A DNA stretch of 8,615 bases. Source: an uncultured Acidobacteriota bacterium. Its GTDB lineage: Bacteria; Acidobacteriota; Terriglobia; Bryobacterales; Bryobacteraceae. Below the pieces are notes generated by a model. The model was not told the DNA's origin. It saw nothing but the letters and a program-made list of their open reading frames with translations, and searched no databases. The DNA lies in NCBI GenBank assembly GCA_937952345.1, contig CALFYN010000766.1, positions 1 to 8,615 of the forward strand, in the 5' to 3' direction. The translations under genes were made by a program, and so were the position numbers. Positions 1 through 6,072 of this stretch are shown here, piece after piece (within the stretch, counting starts at the first letter, position 1; the number at the start of each line of letters is the position of its first letter).

Positions 1-151
1 GCGCGACAACGTCAACGCCCGCCGAATGGATGCCGGCGGCGCCTACACGCTACGTGCGGCGGAACAGGAACCTGCGGTCGATAGCCAGGCAATCTTTCTT
101 TCGGATGGGGCAACGCGCACAGGTTCCGCGAAACATTGAACGGTCGCTCTT
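1..151. other. Region downstream of the cytochrome gene, no confident gene
   Basis: Apart from the tentative 28-codon ORF, I see nothing with family resemblance on either strand. A short hairpin (CCGCCG at 19-24 with CGGCGG at 34-39, 9-base loop) is present. No T-run follows it on either strand, so it is not a convincing intrinsic terminator. Confidence 0.4.
50..136 (-). CDS. Possible 28-residue cysteine-containing small ORF (tentative)
   Basis: An ATG 15 bases after the cytochrome stop opens a 28-codon frame ending in TAG. The product would contain three cysteines (Cys6, Cys9, Cys16) in a C-x2-C-x6-C pattern, followed by a basic tail (RRFLFRRT). AAGAG about 10 bases upstream is a weak ribosome site. 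I recognise no family. Spacing and cysteines make it worth listing, but an ORF of this size arises easily by chance. Confidence 0.2.
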   Translation of the reverse strand: MFRGTCARCPIRKKDCLAIDRRFLFRRT

Positions 152-559
152 TCACTGCCCCAATTCGTGGCAGGAATTGCAGACCTCGGTCGCCTTCCTC
201 TCCTTGTGGCATTCCACGCAGGCAATCATCGTCACGGGACGAAACATCTTCACCGTGGCCTGCTGCCACATGTCTCCGTGGCAATCGGCGCACACGGCCT
301 TCTGCGCATGCGCCGCATGGCTGAAGAACACAAAGTCGCGCACCTTGTAGACGCGCTGTGACGGGATCTTCGCGCTCCAATCCTTGTGGCAACCCTGGCA
401 CTGCGTCAATGCCGGGAAGCCGGCGCGTTCCTTTGCTTCGGCGCCCGCGTGGCAATTCGTGCACGCCATCCGCAGCGGCGCATGCGTCTTGTGCGAGAAC
501 ACAGGCTCTGCCTGCAAGCCGACACCGAACGTAACCAACAGCAACGCCAACCCGGTCAT
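152..559 (-). CDS. Exported five-heme c-type cytochrome (cytochrome c7/c3-like)
   Basis: A 135-residue protein with five CXXCH heme-attachment motifs at residues 33-37, 54-58, 90-94, 114-118 and 127-131. Two FSHxxH motifs (His23/His26 and His81/His84) are typical of small bis-histidine multiheme cytochromes and split the protein into a two-heme and a three-heme module. Residues 4-17 are hydrophobic and end in LQA, which suggests cleavage before Glu18 and heme loading outside the cytoplasm. The signal peptide is odd because nothing before the hydrophobic stretch is basic. A periplasmic electron-transfer role is inferred from the family; the redox partner is unknown. Only four histidines lie outside the CXXCH motifs, so one heme may lack a distal His. 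The ATG lies 9 bases after the SDR stop and in the same frame. The only purine-rich stretch (GAAGAG) abuts the ATG, so translation probably depends on coupling. TTG codons at residues 4 and 6 are possible alternative starts. It is the last confident gene of the operon. Confidence 0.9.
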   Translation of the reverse strand: MTGLALLLVTFGVGLQAEPVFSHKTHAPLRMACTNCHAGAEAKERAGFPALTQCQGCHKDWSAKIPSQRVYKVRDFVFFSHAAHAQKAVCADCHGDMWQQATVKMFRPVTMIACVECHKERKATEVCNSCHELGQ

Positions 560-568
560 CTCTTCACA

Positions 569-1345
569 CTACACTCTTCCCCGCGTATGCGGCGCTCGCT
601 GTTGCAGCGCCATCTGTACCGCGTGCGGCAACCGCCGGAACACCGACACAAACAGCCGGTACTTCCACCCTGGAATCACCACCACACGATCCGCATCCAG
701 CCCGCGCAGCGATTCTCCCACCACGTCCTCAGCGCTCATCCACAACGCCCGCGGAATGCGCTCGCGCGAAACTCCCATCGTGTCGTGAAACTCCGAATAC
801 GTGAATCCCGGACACAACGCCTGCACGCGCACCGCCGAGCCGCTGCCCCGCAACTCCAGAGCCAGCCCTTCGGTGAACGCCAGCATCCACGCTTTCGTAG
901 CGCAGTAACTCACGTTCGATTGGCTGCGCGAAAACGCCGCCACCGAGGCCACATTAATCACCGCACCCCTGCCGCGAGCAACCATGTTCGCGAGCGCCGC
1001 GTGCGTCAGATCCACCGTGGCGTTCACATGCAGTGCATGCATGCCGCGTTGCGTGTCTAACGGCGCCTCCCAAAATCGGCCCTTCGTGCCGAAGCCGGCG
1101 TTGTTCACCAGCATTTCCAACCGCGGCTCATCGCGCAGCCTCTCGGCCACCCGTCCCACATCGTGTCCATCACTCAGGTCGGCGGGCAGCGCTTCACACT
1201 CGGCAGGCAACGCTGCCGCCAGATTCGCCAGGCGTTCCGCACGGCGCGCCACGAGAATCAGATCGTAACCCCGTGCCGCAAGCTGCTTCGCAAACTCCGC
1301 GCCAATGCCGGAGGATGCACCAGTGATAAGAGCGATCGGCCGCAC
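569..1345 (-). CDS. Short-chain dehydrogenase/reductase (classical SDR, DltE/COG0300-like)
   Basis: A 258-residue NAD(P)(H)-dependent oxidoreductase, probably cytoplasmic. The cofactor-binding motif TGASSGIG is at residues 8-15. ARR at 33-35, after the second beta strand, suggests NADP(H) preference (inference). NNAG is at 81-84. The catalytic tetrad is visible as Asn108, Ser134, Tyr147 and Lys151 (YCATK), followed by the LCPGF segment at 177-181. Length and motif order are those of a complete classical SDR; the substrate cannot be deduced. The start is GTG, directly abutting the TAA stop of the upstream gene (TAAGTG), with a run of AAG codons before it as a weak ribosome site. No other start fits, because the first strand begins at residue 4, so translation is probably coupled to the upstream gene. 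The C-terminal residues 230-258 (after VVVIPGWKYR) are basic with a short amphipathic stretch, as in many COG0300 members. Confidence 0.93.
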   Translation of the reverse strand: MRPIALITGASSGIGAEFAKQLAARGYDLILVARRAERLANLAAALPAECEALPADLSDGHDVGRVAERLRDEPRLEMLVNNAGFGTKGRFWEAPLDTQRGMHALHVNATVDLTHAALANMVARGRGAVINVASVAAFSRSQSNVSYCATKAWMLAFTEGLALELRGSGSAVRVQALCPGFTYSEFHDTMGVSRERIPRALWMSAEDVVGESLRGLDADRVVVIPGWKYRLFVSVFRRLPHAVQMALQQRAPHTRGRV

Positions 1346-1678
1346 TTACTTCTTCTTGGTCTGCGCGTCGTGCTTTTCCTTGTAGATCTCCTGGCTCAAT
1401 TTGTTCTGCTTGGCGTTGATCTTGGCCTTCTCCTTCGCCGTCATGCCGCCGCCATCCTTGCGATCCTTTCGCGCCTCCTTGGCAAGCTCGGCTTCCTTCG
1501 CCTCCAGTTTCACCGCTTCGCGCTTGGTGAGGCTTCCCTCCTGTACGCCTTCCTTGATGCGCTTCTGCTGCTTCTCCATCCGCTTGCCGCGGACAGTCTT
1601 GCGATCCTTGTTCTCTTGTGCCACTGCCGAGGTGCACAACAGCGCGGAGAGGGCCATCAGGCCGATCCGAAGCTTCAT
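1346..1678 (-). CDS. Lysine-rich exported protein of unknown function with two EF-hand-like segments
   Basis: A 110-residue protein. Residues 1-20 form a clear Sec signal peptide: basic n-region (MKLR), hydrophobic core and an AVA cleavage site before Gln21. Cys15 is not in a proper lipobox because Leu precedes it, so I do not call a lipoprotein. The mature part is strongly charged, with 22 lysines after the signal peptide, and is predicted to be almost all helix. Two segments share a GxLT/GxMT-x2-E pattern: residues 43-54 (Gly48, Leu50, Thr51, Glu54) and 72-83 (Asp72, Gly77, Met79, Thr80, Glu83). Both resemble the second half of an EF-hand loop but lack most of the acidic ligands. The tail IYKEKHD is, as I remember it, shared with many small uncharacterised envelope proteins in Proteobacteria and Acidobacteriota. 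A strong AGGAGG lies 5 bases before the ATG. The function is unknown; a periplasmic ion- or polyanion-binding role is only a guess. Confidence 0.85.
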   Translation of the reverse strand: MKLRIGLMALSALLCTSAVAQENKDRKTVRGKRMEKQQKRIKEGVQEGSLTKREAVKLEAKEAELAKEARKDRKDGGGMTAKEKAKINAKQNKLSQEIYKEKHDAQTKKK

Positions 1679-1683
1679 TTGAT

Positions 1684-1689
1684 CCTCCT
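1684..1689 (-). promoter_or_regulatory. Strong Shine-Dalgarno AGGAGG for the lysine-rich exported protein
   Basis: On the minus strand AGGAGG ends 5 bases before the ATG of the 110-residue protein. It overlaps the TAG stop codon of the upstream metalloregulator, so a terminating ribosome covers the next ribosome site. It is the only consensus-quality ribosome binding site in the operon. Confidence 0.85.
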
Positions 1690-2347
1690 ATTCCGCCGGT
1701 TCTACCCAAACCTTATTGGCAGCGCCTCTGCCCAAAGGCACGGAGCGGCCATCAATCGACAAGGTAATCGTGTCATCGTAATTCTGGCTGAGCATCTGCA
1801 AGCTGGCCCCCGGCCGGATGCCCAAACCATCGAAATACTCCAGCAACTGCCGGTCGCGTTCAAACACACTCACCACGCGCGCCTGATGATCCTTATCCAG
1901 ATCTCCCAGCGGCATCCACCCCCGCTTGCGCCGCTCCTCCGGAGTATCCAGCCCAATCACATTCCCGTGCGGGCACACGCCGCCTTCACCCAGCCGTTCC
2001 ACCAGCCGCCGCTCGAAATCTTCCGACACCGCATGCTCCAACTGCTCGGCCTCTTCGTGAACCTTGTACCATTCCATGCCGAAGATCTCGGTCAGCATGC
2101 GCTCGATCAGATGATGGCGATTCAGCAACCGCGTGGCAATATCGCGGCCGTCCTTGGTGAGCGTGATCTGCCCGTCGGCATCCACCTCGATGCAGTTGTC
2201 CCGCTTCAGGCGCTTAATGGCCATCGTCACCGCCGGCGGCGACACGTTCAGCCATCGAGCCAAAGTGGCCGCAATCACTGTCTGCCCCTCGCTCTCGGCC
2301 TCGGCGATGGCCTTGAGATAGTTCTCCTTGGAAATCGTAATGCGCAC
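1688..2347 (-). CDS. DtxR/MntR-family metal-dependent transcriptional regulator
   Basis: A 219-residue metal-responsive DNA-binding protein. A winged helix-turn-helix occupies about residues 5-65, with recognition helix near 36-49 (SPPAVTMAIKRLKR). The dimerisation/metal-binding domain covers about 70-140, and a C-terminal FeoA/SH3-like domain about 155-217. By motif alignment to DtxR, His78, Glu82 and His97 match the ancillary site, and Glu101, Glu104 and His105 match the primary site. Glu101 replaces the DtxR cysteine (Cys102), as in manganese-sensing MntR. Asn9 stands where DtxR has Met10 and MntR has Asp8. CPHGN at 125-129 is a family hallmark. Mn(II) sensing is therefore plausible but not proven. 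The start is GTG with GAAGG 4 bases upstream; there is no nearby in-frame ATG. It is the first gene of the operon, so it probably controls its own operon from the adjacent spacer. No metal transporter gene is present in the window. Confidence 0.93.
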   Translation of the reverse strand: MRITISKENYLKAIAEAESEGQTVIAATLARWLNVSPPAVTMAIKRLKRDNCIEVDADGQITLTKDGRDIATRLLNRHHLIERMLTEIFGMEWYKVHEEAEQLEHAVSEDFERRLVERLGEGGVCPHGNVIGLDTPEERRKRGWMPLGDLDKDHQARVVSVFERDRQLLEYFDGLGIRPGASLQMLSQNYDDTITLSIDGRSVPLGRGAANKVWVEPAE

Positions 2348-2406
2348 GCTTCCTTCGATTCTAACGTTTGTTCGATGGTTCGCGTGTTGCTATTCTGACA
2401 CTCACG
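2348..2406. promoter_or_regulatory. Divergent intergenic spacer between the metalloregulator operon and the M28 peptidase
   Basis: This 59-base spacer must contain the plus-strand promoter and is the natural place for the minus-strand one. It holds two direct TTCGAT copies (2354-2359 and 2371-2376, 17 bases apart, start to start), a further TTCG at 2379-2382 and the small palindrome AACGTT at 2364-2369. I see no match to the textbook 19-base DtxR box. An operator for the adjacent regulator is expected here by position only. Confidence 0.5.
2368..2396 (+). promoter_or_regulatory. Candidate sigma70-type promoter for the M28 peptidase
   Basis: TTGTTC at 2368-2373 (3 of 6 match to TTGACA) is followed by a 17-base spacer and TATTCT at 2391-2396 (4 of 6 match to TATAAT). 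Transcription would begin near 2403, only about four bases before the ATG at 2407. No Shine-Dalgarno sequence precedes that ATG, which fits a leaderless or near-leaderless transcript. The hexamers are weak and could be chance. Confidence 0.35.
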
Positions 2407-3978
<1,572 letters not shown>

Positions 3979-6072
3979 CAACGCAATCACACACCCCAGC
4001 GACACCAAGGCTCCCCACAACAACGCCGGCGAGCGATACGTGAACTGCACCGCATGCTTCCCCGCCGGCATGCGGATCTTTTGAAACGCCAACCCGTGCC
4101 GCTCAACCGCCACCGGCGCGCCATCCACCGTGGCCGTCCACCCCGCTGCGAATTGCTCGTGGAACACCAGCGTTCCATCCTCCGCTGCATCCACCTCCAC
4201 CACACGCCGCTCCGGCGTCCATTTCACCGGCCTCACCGTTCCCTTCTCCATCTCCACAATCGCCCGCGCACCCAAATACTCAAACGCGTGGTAGAAACTG
4301 CCGGAAGGCTCCATCAGCCGGAACCGCGCATCGCCGCGCAGTTTCGCATAGGCCTCATGCGACTGCGGAAGCACCACATACCGGACCGCCAGTTGCCGCA
4401 TCGATTCCTCATTGAATGGGTCCGGCCAAAACTCCCGGTCCGAATGAAACGCGACATAGCGCTCCACTTCCCGCCGGTATTGATCCGGCAGCATCGGATC
4501 CAGACCCTGCGGCGTCGCCAGCATGTAGTGGCGCATGTCGTCGTGCACAATGCTGTCGAGTAGCGCAATGCGATAGTGCCGGTTCTTGCGCAGTTCACGG
4601 TACACCGCATCATCCAGTCCGATCATCCCCGCGCCGCCCGTACGCGCGTCCGCCGCAAAGAAGCGGTCCACATCTTCATCCGTGGCGCTGAATCGCCGGT
4701 TGGTTCCATACACCTTGAACTCCGTGTACACCAGCAGCACCAGCGCGGCACTCGCCATCACGCGCCGTGCAGGCATCGCGAACAGCAGCGCGCAAAACAA
4801 CGCCACGCTGCCCCCCGCTTCCAGCGCACTCATCCAACCCACCCCAAAATCACGCCCACCGGGTATGCACACATACCACAGCCATCCGCACCACAGCAGG
4901 CACGCCCCCGCGGCAGCCAATGCACCACGCGCCTTCCACCGCCGCGCCAGCACATCCTCCATCGCCGCCCCCGTCAACATCGTCGCCGCCAGCGCAAGGC
5001 CGGCGAGAAAATTCCACCCCCGCACAATCTCCGTGAACCGCGGCAGCGCATCCAGCAAAGCACCGGTCCATCCAAACGGATTCCGCATGATCCACACACA
5101 CACACCGGCAATCGCGATGCCGGGAAGCGCCGCGCGCCAACGCCGCGAAACCACCAGCCACCCCAACGCAAACAATCCCGCCGCCCCGATATAGAGATAC
5201 TGCTCCTCCCCCGGACCCATCGGCACCGCGCGGCTCTGATCAAAACGATTCGGCAGAAACAAATTGCTGAACAGCACCCATGGCAACGGATCGCCGTAAT
5301 ACTTCGCCGCCACCTTCAGCTTCGATGCCTCCAGCGCCGGCAGCAACTGCACTGCGCAAACACCCAACGATACAAGCAGTGCGCCCACCGTGGCCGCAGC
5401 CAGTCGCCAGCGATTCGGAAGGCATAGCGCGTACGTCACCGCGCAAACCGCCAGCACCGCCCACTCCGGCGGATACCCCGCCAGAAATGCCAACGCCGAT
5501 GCCACCACCAGTTTCCATAACGGCCGGTATCCGCCGCTTCGTGAAGCCTGCTCAATCCCCCACAAACCCAGCGGAAACCACGTGTACGCATTGGTCGCGC
5601 CCAAATGCTGGATGTCCCCCATCGCGTATCCGCCGAAGGAATAGCAAAGCCCGCACACCAGCGCCGTCACCACTCGATTGCCGCGACCGCGGAACCACAG
5701 GTACACCAGCAGCAGCGCCGCCCAGAAATGGAGCGCATCCACGAATTCGAATGTCACGAACGAAATGGCCCGCCGCGGCCACGTCATCGCGAACAGCAGC
5801 CAGTTTGGAGGATAGAACAACGCCGCTTGTGGATTGCCAACGAAACTGATTCCGCAATAGATGCTGTTATCCCACTGCGGAAACCGCCCCTCGCGCAGCG
5901 ATTGATAGGCATAGCTCAGCAGCGGCCAGTGGTAGCCCTCAATATCGGAAAACAGGTGCACCCGCCGCAGCGGCCATAAATACTCGAGGAAAAACAGGTA
6001 TACTGCCGCAAACGATCCGCATCCCACCCAAAGCGTTTCCTTGCGTGGGATGGGCATCGTGCACCGTGATGT

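Noticed and set aside
19..39. Hairpin CCGCCG/CGGCGG downstream of the cytochrome as a terminator
   Set aside because: The stem is only six pairs and no T-run follows on either strand; such GC-rich pairs are common at this base composition.
12..464. Minus-strand 150-codon frame overlapping the cytochrome and running past its end
   Set aside because: It is a +1 shadow of the cytochrome for most of its length, and its Arg/Pro/His-rich tail resembles no family.
2358..2363. TAGAAT on the minus strand as the -10 box of the regulator operon
   Set aside because: It matches five of six bases but has no -35 partner at 16-18 bases. Transcription from it would start inside the GAAGG ribosome site.
2368..2370. 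TTG as an upstream start for the M28 peptidase
   Set aside because: It would add 13 residues before the signal peptide, has no ribosome site and falls within the candidate -35 box.
1163..2398. 411-codon open frame on the plus strand crossing four minus-strand genes
   Set aside because: It runs antisense to the SDR, lysine-rich protein and regulator, all of which carry clear motifs. Its translation shows low-complexity His/Gln/Leu composition.
4576..5427. Plus-strand 283-codon frame inside the YfhO-like gene
   Set aside because: Its Arg/His/Pro/Gln-rich composition is typical of antisense reading of a membrane protein gene, and it has no recognisable domain.
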